DNA of 64,000 nt from Ruminococcaceae bacterium UBA7127 (GTDB taxonomy: Bacteria; Bacillota; Clostridia; Oscillospirales; Acutalibacteraceae): the NCBI GenBank assembly GCA_002493005.1, contig DKXL01000003.1:1779-65778 (forward strand). Reading direction: 5' to 3'. Under the pieces are notes generated by a model. That model was not told the DNA's origin and ran no database searches. It saw only the letters and a program-made list of their open reading frames with translations. This document shows positions 25,261 to 33,906 of this stretch, piece after piece (within the stretch, counting starts at the first letter, position 1; each line of letters opens with the position of its first letter). Made by a program: the position numbers and the translations under genes.

Positions 25261-25295
25261 AAATAACTCCGACATAATGTCGGAGTTATTTTGTT
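25261..25295. terminator. bidirectional terminator between murC and htrA
   Basis: AACTCCGACAT pairs perfectly with ATGTCGGAGTT, with A runs on one side and T runs on the other, between convergent genes. Confidence 0.85.
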
Positions 25296-25360
25296 AAGGA
25301 GAGGTTATTTAATTAGTGTTATTTTATAATAATGATCTTTTTAATTAACAAAAACGCTTA

Positions 25361-27043
25361 TCAGCCGAACATATCGCTCCAAATATCTTCATCACGATAT
25401 TCCTGCTGTCCGCCGCTTTTGGGACTTGCATTACCTGTTGGTGTGTATTCATCAAGCGTAAGTTCAATATTGGCTGTTCTACCGCTGCGATACACAGTAA
25501 AGTCCACCTTATCGCCTACCTTTGCATCTTTTAACGCTGTCTCGATATCTGCACTTGTAGACACATCAGTACCATTCACTTTTGTTATCAAATCTCCTGC
25601 ACGAAAACCTGCTTCATCAGCATTCGAATCCTTTGTAACAGAGACCACATAACATCCTGTTTTATTTACGCCGTAGAAGAATGCCGTATCACGAGAAGTA
25701 ATGTCGGTAAACTGCATTCCCAAGTCAACCTTACCCGTTACATAACCGTAGTTCTGGAGATCTTCAATAATATCAAGGACATTATTAATTGGAATTGCAA
25801 AAGCGATACCCTCTACCTCGGTTGCGCTGTCCTTAGCGTTTACAATACCAATAAGCTCACCGTTTGCGTTAAACAAACCACCGCCTGAATTGCCCGGGCT
25901 TATCTGCGCATTATGCTGAAGCAAAGTCATATTATTGCCTTCTATTGTTACTTCACGTGCAAGTGCGCTGACAATACCGTCGGTTACAGTGCCGCCAAGC
26001 TCGCCTAAAGGATTACCGATTGCAACAACATAGTCACCTACTGCAATTTCACTGCTGTTACCAAATGTTGCAGGAGAAAGCCCCTTTGCATCAACCTTAA
26101 GGAGAGCAATATCGTTTTCTTCATCACTGCCTATAAGGGCGGCAGTATAGCTCTTGGTTCCGTCACGCAAGGTGACCTGAATATTTTCGGCACCATCAAT
26201 AACATGCTGATTAGTAATGATATAACCGTCCTCGGAAATTATTACACCCGAGCCTGCTCCCTGCTGAACATACTGCTGTGCAAATCCGCCTGTGACTACA
26301 CTTTCTGTTGCAATCTCAACTACGCTGTCAGCGGTTTTTTTGACAATTTCGGTAGTATTACCTTTAGTTGAGGTGTTGGCAACTGATGTATTATCTGAAG
26401 AAGTAACCTGATTGATATTTATTCCGCCTTTGCCGCCTGACGACGTACCGATTTGGCTTACAAAATATCCTCCGCCAAAGCCGACTGCTGACGATGCTAA
26501 AATACCAATTATGAGCATTGCAGCAACAAATCCCTTTGAAGCAGGCTTTTTCTCTTTTTTAATCTTAGCCTTTTTTGCCTTCCTATTTGGAGTTGTTGAA
26601 TATGCATTGGCGCCAGAATTATGAGAATTATAACCATAATACGGATTTGAGTTAGCATACCCGCCTGTATATTGATTTTGTGAAGTTGCGTTAGAATATG
26701 AACAATTTGAATAGTCACTGTCGCTGTGTGATGTATTTGCACGGTTATCTGCGTAAGCTTTTGAATTATCATTCACAGATTTAGCTGAATCGGAATTTTG
26801 CGAAGAATAGTTTGAATAAACATTTTCATAGTTGTTTGGATTGTGGTCGGCATTTGAGTTATTGCCGTTAACATATGAATAATGATATTCATTAGTAGGA
26901 TTATTTTTGTGTGCAGAATCTGAGTTCCATTCATATGAACTTTCATTTTGCTCTGCATTCATCGACTCATCTGAGTTATGAGAATTTTCTGATGAAAAGC
27001 TGTTTTCAAAATCGTAGTTGTTATTATTAAAATTATCTGACAT
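25361..27043 (-). CDS. HtrA/DegP-like membrane serine protease with long Asn/Ser-rich cytoplasmic tail
   Basis: 560 aa. Residues ~1-145 are low-complexity (Asn, Ser, Tyr, Asp), then a Lys-rich stop (KAKKAKIKKEKKP) and a membrane helix (~170-193). The extracytoplasmic trypsin domain has the triad: His in IITNQHVIDGA (~279), Asp in ENDIALLKVDA (~309), Ser in SPGNSGGGLFN (~386). A PDZ domain fills ~455-545. HtrA proteases degrade misfolded exported proteins. Ordinary Firmicute HtrAs are ~400-460 aa; the extra length is the N-terminal tail. RBS AGGAGG. Direct repeats upstream (27142-27161) suggest two-component control. Confidence 0.95.
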   Translation of the reverse strand: MSDNFNNNNYDFENSFSSENSHNSDESMNAEQNESSYEWNSDSAHKNNPTNEYHYSYVNGNNSNADHNPNNYENVYSNYSSQNSDSAKSVNDNSKAYADNRANTSHSDSDYSNCSYSNATSQNQYTGGYANSNPYYGYNSHNSGANAYSTTPNRKAKKAKIKKEKKPASKGFVAAMLIIGILASSAVGFGGGYFVSQIGTSSGGKGGININQVTSSDNTSVANTSTKGNTTEIVKKTADSVVEIATESVVTGGFAQQYVQQGAGSGVIISEDGYIITNQHVIDGAENIQVTLRDGTKSYTAALIGSDEENDIALLKVDAKGLSPATFGNSSEIAVGDYVVAIGNPLGELGGTVTDGIVSALAREVTIEGNNMTLLQHNAQISPGNSGGGLFNANGELIGIVNAKDSATEVEGIAFAIPINNVLDIIEDLQNYGYVTGKVDLGMQFTDITSRDTAFFYGVNKTGCYVVSVTKDSNADEAGFRAGDLITKVNGTDVSTSADIETALKDAKVGDKVDFTVYRSGRTANIELTLDEYTPTGNASPKSGGQQEYRDEDIWSDMFG

Positions 27044-27113
27044 ATTAATGCCTCCTATAATTATATTATAAGTTAAGCATAAGGCGAAATAGTTTGTTTT
27101 TCCTTATGTTGAC

Positions 27114-27161
27114 ATTATAATATACCGCCAAAGTGAAAATTGTATGAAATGAGTATGAAAT
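27114..27161 (-). promoter_or_regulatory. htrA promoter with direct-repeat activator sites
   Basis: TATAAT (complement 27114-27119) lacks a good -35. Two GTATGAAAT copies (27142-27150, 27153-27161; period 11 bp) sit next to where the -35 would be, the layout of response-regulator sites such as those of CssR. Confidence 0.45.
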
Positions 27162-27179
27162 AATACTGAAATTCACAAT

Positions 27180-27228
27180 AATTAGTATAACTAATTAACT
27201 TGATATTTCTATTTCTGTTTGATATAAT
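27180..27228 (+). promoter_or_regulatory. promoter of the K+ channel gene with upstream palindrome
   Basis: TTGATA (27200-27205), 17 nt, TATAAT (27223-27228). A palindrome AATTAGT-ATA-ACTAATT (27180-27196) ends just before the -35 and may be an operator. Confidence 0.65.
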
Positions 27229-27258
27229 CAACTTAACGAAAGGTTTGGAGGGATGGAA

Positions 27259-27690
27259 TTGCGTAAAAACAGAATTATCTTAAATATTTTAAAAAGAACA
27301 AAAGCGCTAAAGTTACTGTATGGATATATCATACTTTTTTTAATAATCGCATTTTCAATTATGCTCGTAGAACCCAAAATCAACACGTTCATGGACAGCA
27401 TATGGTACTGCTTCAGTGTTATAACAACAATAGGGTTTGGTGATATTGTTGTTGTGACTGTTTTGGGCAAGGTACTTACAATTATTCTGTCGGTTTATTC
27501 AATACTTATTATTGCTCTGATTCCGGGTATTCTTACAAGCTATTATATTGAAAGTATTAAGCTGAGAGAAAATGAAAGCTCAGAAAAGTTTTTGTATGAC
27601 CTTGAACATCTTCCCGAATTATCAAAAGAAGAGCTTGAACAGTTATCAGAAAAGGTAAAACAATTTAACAAACGCAGGAAGAAAAAATAA
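27259..27690 (+). CDS. two-TM potassium channel family protein
   Basis: 143 aa: helix 1 (~17-38), pore helix and filter WYCFSVITTIGFGD (~50-63), helix 2 (~68-95), then a charged, helical cytoplasmic tail (EELEQLSEKVKQFNKRRKKK). TIGFGD is the K+ selectivity filter. There is no RCK domain, so it is a minimal channel. The start is TTG 27259 because GGAGG (27247-27251) is 7 nt away; the ATG at 27253 abuts the site. Single gene with its own promoter and terminator. Confidence 0.88.
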   Translation: MRKNRIILNILKRTKALKLLYGYIILFLIIAFSIMLVEPKINTFMDSIWYCFSVITTIGFGDIVVVTVLGKVLTIILSVYSILIIALIPGILTSYYIESIKLRENESSEKFLYDLEHLPELSKEELEQLSEKVKQFNKRRKKK

Positions 27691-27700
27691 ACTCTACAGA

Positions 27701-27735
27701 AAAAGGGTATCGGAATAACCGATACCCTTAAATAG
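27701..27735. terminator. bidirectional terminator between the channel gene and hpf
   Basis: AAGGGTATCGG pairs perfectly with CCGATACCCTT over 5 nt. The minus strand continues TTTTC after the stem. Confidence 0.85.
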
Positions 27736-27745
27736 TGCAATTTTA

Positions 27746-28279
27746 TTAATCTGCCGCAGGCTCAAGCAAGCCGTAGTTCCCGTCTGCACGCTTGTATACG
27801 ACACTTACCTCATCAGTTTCAGCGTTGATAAACATAAAGAAACTGTGATTAACCATATTCATTTCGAGAATAGCCTCATCAACTGTAATCGGCTTCATCA
27901 TAACTTGCTTTTTGCGAACAAGCTGATATTCCTCGTCCACAATGTCATCATCAGGAGTCTGTATTACAAAATCATCAATGCTGCCTGATTTAATTCTCTT
28001 TTCAAGCTTTGTTTTATTTCTGCGGATTTGTCGCATAAGAATGTCGCAAACCTTATCGAGAGCATCATTCATCTCTGTCATTGTGCTTTCTGCACGATAA
28101 ACCATACTGTTATCACGAATTGTGATTTCAACAGTCTGACGATTTTTCTCGAGGGTGACAACTACATTAACAACAGCATCATCTGAAAAAATTCTATCAA
28201 ACTTCGAAAGCTTTTTTTCTGTGCGTTCCTTAAAGTTATCTCTGAGATTAACTTTTCTGGCTGTATAAGTGATTTTCAT
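27746..28279 (-). CDS. hpf: ribosome hibernation-promoting factor, long form
   Basis: 177 aa. The N-terminal domain (~1-100, MKITYTARKVNLRDNFKERT, ending NKTEKRI-like basic stretch LEKRIKSG) binds the 30S subunit. The C-terminal domain (~118-177: VRKKQVMMKPITVDEAILEM, HSFFMFINAETDEVSVVYKR, DGNYGLLEP) makes 100S dimers. Long HPF is typical of Firmicutes. RBS GGGAGG. It is the last gene of the long minus-strand block, 27 nt after yabR. Confidence 0.97.
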   Translation of the reverse strand: MKITYTARKVNLRDNFKERTEKKLSKFDRIFSDDAVVNVVVTLEKNRQTVEITIRDNSMVYRAESTMTEMNDALDKVCDILMRQIRRNKTKLEKRIKSGSIDDFVIQTPDDDIVDEEYQLVRKKQVMMKPITVDEAILEMNMVNHSFFMFINAETDEVSVVYKRADGNYGLLEPAAD

Positions 28280-28306
28280 AAAATTTGCCTCCCTGTGTAT
28301 TAAATT

Positions 28307-28792
28307 TTATTTTCTGCCGTTACCGTTACCTCTTCGGCTATAGCCGCGGCTCTCTCCTCCTCGTTTGAGATCAGACATCTTATCTTCGCTCGTCTGCTTA
28401 AATTTTGACATCATATCTTCAAATGACGAAGGAGCATTTTTGCGTGAATTCTGCCACTCGTAATCGCCGGGAGAAGTCACCGGCGGAGCAGGCTTGTATG
28501 GCTGATGCTGCTTACGGAAATTCTGTTTTTGCGGCTTATCTCCGCGTTTTTGTTGATCCTTAGGTAATGCCTGTTTCATTGACAAACTAATCTTGCCGTC
28601 ATTAAGAGCAAGAACCTTGACCTTGACCACTTGTCCGAGTTTAACATAATCCCCTATCTCATTGATAAAGGTAGTTGCTACCTCAGAAATATGTACCATT
28701 CCTGTTTTTGAGTCAGGCAAATCAACAAATGCCCCGAATTTTGTAATACCGGATACTTTGCCTTCCAGAATCATTCCGACTTCAATAGCCAT
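28307..28792 (-). CDS. yabR: S1-domain RNA-binding protein, YabR-like
   Basis: 161 aa. The first ~75 residues are an S1 domain (GMILEGKVSGITKFGAFVDL, GMVHISEVA, GQVVKVKVLALNDGKISLSM); the rest is a basic, Gln/Pro/Arg-rich tail ending in an RGG-like stretch (SRGYSRRGNGNGRK). YabR/GSP13-type proteins associate with ribosomes or RNA. The position after divIC is the same as in B. subtilis. Confidence 0.9.
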   Translation of the reverse strand: MAIEVGMILEGKVSGITKFGAFVDLPDSKTGMVHISEVATTFINEIGDYVKLGQVVKVKVLALNDGKISLSMKQALPKDQQKRGDKPQKQNFRKQHQPYKPAPPVTSPGDYEWQNSRKNAPSSFEDMMSKFKQTSEDKMSDLKRGGESRGYSRRGNGNGRK

Positions 28793-28844
28793 AAAAATAT
28801 ATTACCCCTTAAAAATTTATCCTTAAGTAAACCAAGTTACCTAA

Positions 28845-29216
28845 TTACTCACCTGCAACGTTGATGAAAATTCTTTCACCTTCGCTGATATAACCAAGTT
28901 CCTCCTTGGCTATTTTTTCCATATATGCCTTAAGGTCATCACCCTTGTAGCCCTGAATCTTTTGCAAATAACCTGTTTGAATTTCAACAACATTAATCTG
29001 TTGCTTTAAATCGTTTAGTTTTGCTCTTTTGTCCGCAATCTGAACGCTTTGATTTATAATAGTGATAACCGCATAAAAAGTAAAACCAATGATTGCAAGA
29101 TAAAGCAGAATATGTCTTCCCCGTTTTGAACGCTTTGGGGTGATTTCTTTTATCTTAGACGTATTCTCACTCTGAACACTTTTTGATTTAGTGTTGTCCT
29201 TTGCTTTTTTCATCAT
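28845..29216 (-). CDS. divIC: septum formation initiator, DivIC/FtsB-like
   Basis: 123 aa bitopic protein: a basic cytoplasmic N-terminus (~1-33), one membrane helix (~34-52, HILLYLAIIGFTFYAVITII), a coiled coil (AKLNDLKQQINVVEIQTGYL) and a short end (AKEELGYISEGERIFINVAG) with the family's conserved E-x-L/G-Y-x-x-x-G-E. DivIC works with FtsL and DivIB in the divisome. It overlaps yabQ by 29 nt. Confidence 0.9.
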   Translation of the reverse strand: MMKKAKDNTKSKSVQSENTSKIKEITPKRSKRGRHILLYLAIIGFTFYAVITIINQSVQIADKRAKLNDLKQQINVVEIQTGYLQKIQGYKGDDLKAYMEKIAKEELGYISEGERIFINVAGE

Positions 29217-29679
29217 CTATATTATCCTTTATTTTTTTTGCTGATTCTCTCTTACATCTAAATATACTTCTAATATTACTAACATTATACAATATCTTGT
29301 ACGCAATTTTCAATAGCTTTTTCGTAATTTTTTTAATTTTAGTTAAAATTTTGAATACAAGCGTATGTATAAAATTAATGACAGGGCAATATATTTTTTC
29401 CAAAATTCGTCCCACAGTCAGTCTGTAAACCGCAAAACCCAAAACTATTCCGATTATCGCATAAACTCTTACGAATCCAATAAGGTACGCTATTGAAAAA
29501 ATATACAGTGCAAGTGAGAGTGAAAATGTAAATACAAAGTCAAGAACAAACAACATCACCTTGTCGGGGCAAAGTGATATTCTGATTATCTTAATCACTC
29601 CGTAGAATACTCCCGCCCCAACACCAAGTATTAATGAGTATAAAAAGGCAATGGACTGCTGCAAAAAAGTTAGTTCCAT
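29188..29679 (-). CDS. yabQ: spore cortex biosynthesis protein YabQ
   Basis: 163 aa. About four membrane helices in the N-terminal two thirds (QQSIAFLYSLILGVGAGVFY; LFVLDFVFTFSLSLALYIF) and a Lys-rich C-terminus. YabQ is a mother-cell membrane protein made under sigma-E in B. subtilis and needed for cortex formation. Sits between yabP and divIC exactly as expected; the end overlaps divIC. Confidence 0.9.
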   Translation of the reverse strand: MELTFLQQSIAFLYSLILGVGAGVFYGVIKIIRISLCPDKVMLFVLDFVFTFSLSLALYIFSIAYLIGFVRVYAIIGIVLGFAVYRLTVGRILEKIYCPVINFIHTLVFKILTKIKKITKKLLKIAYKILYNVSNIRSIFRCKRESAKKIKDNIDDEKSKGQH

Positions 29680-29688
29680 ACAGTCACC

Positions 29689-29961
29689 TTATTTGAACAG
29701 TTTTGACAAACGTGAACGTGAAGCATCACTGCCAATATACTGCAACGCATTGATTTTGCCGTCGATAGACACATCGCCTGTTTCAAGATTCAATTTGTCT
29801 ATGTGCAGACGTTCTCCTTTGATTATAAGAAAACCTCCTGAGGTTTTTACATTCACTGTTTCTTCATTAAAACCGCTGACATCCTCAGCACCTGTCAGTA
29901 TTAATTTTGCTCTGTTATCAAGCATCAACGTGTGATTTTTTCCCTTTGGCTGTTCGCTCAT
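29689..29961 (-). CDS. yabP: sporulation protein YabP
   Basis: 90 aa: KNHTLMLDNRAKLILTGAED, then VSGFNEETVNVKTSGGFLII and KGERLHIDKLNLETGDVSIDG, all typical of YabP/YqfC. YabP is a small mother-cell protein associated with the forespore membrane and spore morphogenesis. RBS GGAGGAC. A sigma-E-like promoter and a 10-bp inverted repeat stand immediately upstream. Confidence 0.93.
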   Translation of the reverse strand: MSEQPKGKNHTLMLDNRAKLILTGAEDVSGFNEETVNVKTSGGFLIIKGERLHIDKLNLETGDVSIDGKINALQYIGSDASRSRLSKLFK

Positions 29962-29972
29962 AAAAAAGTCCT

Positions 29973-30023
29973 CCGTATAAATTTATCATTATAATTTATA
30001 CGAAGGCAACCGTAAATATATTC
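29973..30023 (-). promoter_or_regulatory. sigma-E-like promoter and inverted repeat before yabP
   Basis: GAATATA (complement 30017-30023), 14 nt, CGTATAAAT (complement 29994-30002) resemble the sigma-E consensus (-35 KMATATT, -10 CATACANT) imperfectly. CGTATAAATT and AATTTATACG (29973-30002) form a perfect 10-bp inverted repeat ending at the yabP ribosome-binding site. Confidence 0.4.
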
Positions 30024-30094
30024 TTTTTTATTATCAATATACTGATTTGAAAATTTGAAGAGCATACACATAAAATGAATCGGTATATTAACAT

Positions 30095-30334
30095 TTATAC
30101 AGGTTCGTACATAGCAGAGGCATCTTCCTTGCGAACAACTTCTTTAACCTCTGTTACTCTAACCTTTACCGATCGCGCACCAAGGGTTATTTCAATCACA
30201 TCGCCGACCTTTACATCGTAAGATGCACGTGCAATTTTGTCGTTTACGGAAATTTTACCGGCGTCACAAGCCTCATTTGCAACAGTTCTTCGCTTTATTA
30301 AACGAGATACCTTTAGATATTTATCCAGTCGCAT
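30095..30334 (-). CDS. rqcP: S4-domain RNA-binding protein RqcP (YabO)
   Basis: 79 aa, almost only an S4 domain: MRLDKYLKVSRLIKRRTVAN, GKISVNDKIARASYDVKVGD. RqcP works with RqcH in ribosome-associated quality control, tagging stalled nascent chains with alanine tails. The ATG at 30334 lies 4 nt after GGAGG; upstream codons would read through the hup terminator. Confidence 0.93.
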   Translation of the reverse strand: MRLDKYLKVSRLIKRRTVANEACDAGKISVNDKIARASYDVKVGDVIEITLGARSVKVRVTEVKEVVRKEDASAMYEPV

Positions 30335-30344
30335 ATTACCTCCA

Positions 30345-30381
30345 AAAAGAAGGGGTAATGATACGGATGTATCATTACCCA
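30345..30381 (-). terminator. intrinsic terminator after hup
   Basis: GGGTAATGATAC pairs perfectly with GTATCATTACCC over 4 nt; the minus strand then reads CCTTCTTTTTGG. It lies just before rqcP, so it may set the hup-to-rqcP ratio. Confidence 0.75.
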
Positions 30382-30398
30382 ATGTTTACAAAGTATAA

Positions 30399-30674
30399 TT
30401 ACTTGTTTACAACATCCTTAAAGCCCTTACCTGCCTTGAATGCAGGAACCTTTGAAGCAGGAATCTCGATTGATTTACCTGTTCTTGGGTCACAACCTGT
30501 TCTTGCATTTCTCTGGCGCTGTTCAAAAGTACCGAAGCCTGCAACCTGAAGCTTCTCACCGGCAGCTACTGTGTCAATAATTGTGTCAATTGTAGCTGAA
30601 ACAGCCTTTTCTGCATCCTTCTTTGAAAGTCCGCTCTTTTCTGCAACAGCAGCTACGAGTTCAGTTTTGTTCAT
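30399..30674 (-). CDS. hup: DNA-binding protein HU
   Basis: 91 aa, a complete HU: MNKTELVAAVAEKSGLSKKD, GEKLQVAGFGTFEQRQRNAR and TGKSIEIPASKVPAFKAGK. Nucleoid architectural dimer. TGGAGG precedes ATG 30674. Its place between mazG and rqcP is common in clostridia, whereas B. subtilis has no hup there. Confidence 0.97.
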   Translation of the reverse strand: MNKTELVAAVAEKSGLSKKDAEKAVSATIDTIIDTVAAGEKLQVAGFGTFEQRQRNARTGCDPRTGKSIEIPASKVPAFKAGKGFKDVVNK

Positions 30675-30690
30675 TGTAATAAACCTCCAT

Positions 30691-31488
30691 TTAATTTTGT
30701 TTGTTTTTAACTTCATCCCAAAGGGAATCAAGCAACGATAATGGTGCCGTTTTCATATCTATTCCGCGCTCATTCGCAAGTTTTTCGACAGATGAAAAAC
30801 GGTCTGTAAATTTGTCACAGGCATCATAAAGTGCATGCTCGCTGTCAATTTTGAGAAATCGTGAGACATTTACAACAGAAAACAATACATCTCCAAGCTC
30901 TTCTCGCTGATTATCTGCATCGTTATTTTTAATTGCATTTCTAAGCTCATTACATTCTTCAAAAAGTTTATCAAGCGCACCATCAACATTTTCCCAGTCA
31001 AAGCCAACCTTTGCTGCTTTTTGCTGAATTTTTGCACTGCGCATCAACGAAGGCAATGCTCTTGACACACTTAAAATTGCCTGTGTCTGAGTCTTTTGTG
31101 ACTTTGTCTGCATTTTGATTGCATCCCAGTTTTTAAGAACAGTTTCGGTGTTATCTGCCTCAACATTACCGAAAACATGAGGATGACGAATAATCAACTT
31201 TTTGCAGATACCGTCACAAACATCATTTATATTGAATGTTCCCTTTTCACTTTCCATCTCAGAATGAAGCGCCACCTGAAGCAACACATCACCGAGTTCT
31301 TCCTTAAGTAAATTGAGATCATCCGTATCAATCGCCTCAATAGCCTCATAAGTTTCCTCAATAAAGTTTGAGCGAATTGATTTGTGGGTTTGTTCTCTGT
31401 CCCAAGGGCATCCGCCCGGGGAACGAAGAATCTTAACAATTTCAACTAAATCATCAAAATTGTAACTTTCTTTTTCCTTAAAATCCAT
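30691..31488 (-). CDS. mazG: nucleoside triphosphate pyrophosphohydrolase MazG
   Basis: 265 aa with two MazG domains: the first LRSPGGCPWDREQTHKSIRS with the metal-binding EETYEAIEAIDT and EELGDVLLQVALHSE, the second with NNDADNQREELGDVLFSVVN. It hydrolyses NTPs to NMP and PPi and is thought to clean the nucleotide pool. The equivalent YabN of B. subtilis carries an extra N-terminal tetrapyrrole-methylase domain, absent here. Confidence 0.96.
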   Translation of the reverse strand: MDFKEKESYNFDDLVEIVKILRSPGGCPWDREQTHKSIRSNFIEETYEAIEAIDTDDLNLLKEELGDVLLQVALHSEMESEKGTFNINDVCDGICKKLIIRHPHVFGNVEADNTETVLKNWDAIKMQTKSQKTQTQAILSVSRALPSLMRSAKIQQKAAKVGFDWENVDGALDKLFEECNELRNAIKNNDADNQREELGDVLFSVVNVSRFLKIDSEHALYDACDKFTDRFSSVEKLANERGIDMKTAPLSLLDSLWDEVKNKQN

Positions 31489-31546
31489 TCGATTATCTCC
31501 GCATAATTCAGAATATTTACTGCATTAAAGTTACTAATAATATATT

Positions 31547-33415
31547 TTACTCAATTAATCCAAATTTTTCAAGTACTTTTGCGATTTTCTCACCTTTTGG
31601 CAAAAATTTAAGTTCAGTAGCTGTAAAAGCACGCAATATTAACAATATAATAACATAAACCACTACTGCTGCTGCGACTGCGACTGCCACAGAACAGATT
31701 ACCTCATATCTTCTGCCGAAATCTCCAAAGCTTATTACGTTATCCATAAGGCGGTATACGCCCCATGCTGTTGCTGCACTTGCAATGGCACCGATAAGCG
31801 GTTTTACAACGGTAGCAAACAAATTAGGCATAACCTTTGAATGCTTGATAAGCAAATACATACCAACGACAAGAATTACCGCATAAGCTATCAGCGAGCC
31901 GGCTGTTGCACCCTGAATGTTGACTGACGGAATGCTGACAAACATCCAAGTGACGCCGATTTTGATGAGCATACAAATAGTGTACAGCTTCATAGGCAAA
32001 TCCACTCTGCCTATACCTTGTAACATACTGCACACAGGGGTTGACGCCGCAGTAAATATTGTTGTGATGCCCATAAGCATAAGGATATTACCGCCTGTTC
32101 TTGTAATGAGATCATCAAAGAACACCATTTCCATTACCGGAGAAGCAAGAGCAGTAAGTCCAAGCGACATTGGCAGTGTAAACAGCATTGTCATACGAAT
32201 AACTGTTTCTATTGACCTTTTTAATTCATCTTTATTGCCCTTTGTCCACGCACTTGTAACATTGGGCATTGCACTTGAACCAAACACCTGAGTAACAGCA
32301 GTTACAAGCTGCATAAAAGTCAGTGCAGCAGAGTAACATCCCCACAGATTGGTGTGGATTGTAGTAGCGTGTCCTTTGAACATTTCGGGCGGAAAATACC
32401 AAGAATACTGCGCCTGTAATGCCTCGGGATTAGTTTCTATCATATTGAGGAGTACTCGCTGGATAATAATCTGGTCAATCAGTGAGCCTAAGCTCATTAC
32501 AAGAGCACCTAAAGCAGTAGGAATTGCAGTTTTGCAAATCCTGATAAAGGTTTCTCTCTTTGAGCGTGCATCAATAGAGTTTTTGTAATATTCCTCGGGA
32601 ATACCGTCACCCAAAACCTTGTAGCGAATAAAGACAAACAAAAACGACGCACAGCTGCCGAGAGTAATACCCATAATTGCTCCTGCAACCGAGAATGCAA
32701 CAATAGTTTGGTATGCGTCCTTTATATTACCGAACGCCATTCCGAACACAGTTCCGTTTTCAGCGTATGAATTCATACCGGCAACTGCTATAACATATGC
32801 AAGCAAAGCGCCTATAAACAGCTTAACACAAGCCTCAATTATCTCAGAAATTGCAGTAGGCGCCATATTGCGCTGTCCCTCAAAATATCCGCGGTAAATA
32901 GATACAAGACAGCCAAAAAGGACTGTAGGTGCAAGACAAAGCATTGCGTAAATAGAATAAGGCGACTTGATAATATTTACATAGATAAAGCTTGCGCCGA
33001 CAAGGATAAGAAACGAAGCAACGCCGACAACGATGAAAAACGGCACAGATATTTTGTGTATCAGCTTAACATCCTTGTAGCGTTTTTGTGCAGTGCTTTC
33101 GGATACAAGACGGGATATTGCAATAGGAAGTCCGCCTGTTGCAACGGTAAAGATTACTACAAATATTTCGTAGGCATTACTGTAAAGTCCGAGTCCAAAG
33201 GAGGTAAAATCCTGAGTCATTGTGCCGTTTGCAAGCTCCACAGTGTATGATATGCTTGAAAACACACTACTCAAAATCACCTTGTCAAGAAGTCCGAATA
33301 TCTTAACAACCACCATACTGAGAGTTAAGATTGCCGCTCCCCTTACGAAGGTCTGCGACACGTCGCTTTCTGCCCTGGCAACTGCATTATATTTTTTGTT
33401 TAATTTTTTAGACAA
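31547..33415 (-). CDS. MurJ/SpoVB-superfamily lipid flippase (YabM-like)
   Basis: 622 aa, about fourteen helices of the MOP/MVF superfamily (RGAAILTLSMVVVKIFGLLD, ATGGLPIAISRLVSE, YRGYFEGQRNMAPTAISEI). Close relatives are SpoVB, YabM and YtgP/MurJ, which flip lipid-linked precursors for peptidoglycan or cortex. The place upstream of mazG matches yabM. It is ~90-100 aa longer than B. subtilis YabM/SpoVB, with extra sequence around ~225-365. The start is TTG 33415 after GGGTGA. Confidence 0.85.
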   Translation of the reverse strand: MSKKLNKKYNAVARAESDVSQTFVRGAAILTLSMVVVKIFGLLDKVILSSVFSSISYTVELANGTMTQDFTSFGLGLYSNAYEIFVVIFTVATGGLPIAISRLVSESTAQKRYKDVKLIHKISVPFFIVVGVASFLILVGASFIYVNIIKSPYSIYAMLCLAPTVLFGCLVSIYRGYFEGQRNMAPTAISEIIEACVKLFIGALLAYVIAVAGMNSYAENGTVFGMAFGNIKDAYQTIVAFSVAGAIMGITLGSCASFLFVFIRYKVLGDGIPEEYYKNSIDARSKRETFIRICKTAIPTALGALVMSLGSLIDQIIIQRVLLNMIETNPEALQAQYSWYFPPEMFKGHATTIHTNLWGCYSAALTFMQLVTAVTQVFGSSAMPNVTSAWTKGNKDELKRSIETVIRMTMLFTLPMSLGLTALASPVMEMVFFDDLITRTGGNILMLMGITTIFTAASTPVCSMLQGIGRVDLPMKLYTICMLIKIGVTWMFVSIPSVNIQGATAGSLIAYAVILVVGMYLLIKHSKVMPNLFATVVKPLIGAIASAATAWGVYRLMDNVISFGDFGRRYEVICSVAVAVAAAVVVYVIILLILRAFTATELKFLPKGEKIAKVLEKFGLIE

Positions 33416-33435
33416 ATTAAATCACCCGTTGTTTA

Positions 33436-33837
33436 TTAAATACATTCACTTTTATCTCTTGGCTCTTCGTCAAGCTTTGCACCACAAATATTGCAAAAAG
33501 CAGAGTTCTTAGGTAAAAATGCGTTGCACTGCGGGCATTTCTTTTGATTTTTTGAAGCAGCAATATGCTCGTTGATAATGCTCAGGTTTTCTTTAAGTTC
33601 AGTTATTTCAGCAACTATCTGTTCTATTTCCTTTGTCATATCAATATTCTGAACATTTTCTTTATAAGTGAGAGCACCTAAATCACGAAGTTTTTTGTTA
33701 ATTTCGCCTCTGATTTCAGCAGCAGTAAACTTGTGCTTTGAAGCATCGCGAACTGCTGTCGCCTTTTGAGAAACTGCGTTGGCAGCGGCTTTTGCATTAA
33801 CAACTACGTCGTCAAAAATTCCATCAAATTTTCCCAT
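33436..33837 (-). CDS. zinc-ribbon protein with coiled coil
   Basis: 133 aa. Residues ~1-100 are helical and charged (NAKAAANAVSQKATAVRDAS; TKEIEQIVAEITELKENL). Residues ~100-125 form a zinc ribbon with two CxxC pairs (KKCPQCNAFL and FCNICGAKL). The family is common in Clostridia but without known function. It occupies the place where spoVT stands in B. subtilis. Confidence 0.75.
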   Translation of the reverse strand: MGKFDGIFDDVVVNAKAAANAVSQKATAVRDASKHKFTAAEIRGEINKKLRDLGALTYKENVQNIDMTKEIEQIVAEITELKENLSIINEHIAASKNQKKCPQCNAFLPKNSAFCNICGAKLDEEPRDKSECI

Positions 33838-33906
33838 AATAAAAGCAACCTTTCGTTTACAATATTTTATATTCTATCACTATTGAAAGCAATAATCAAT
33901 AGCGGC

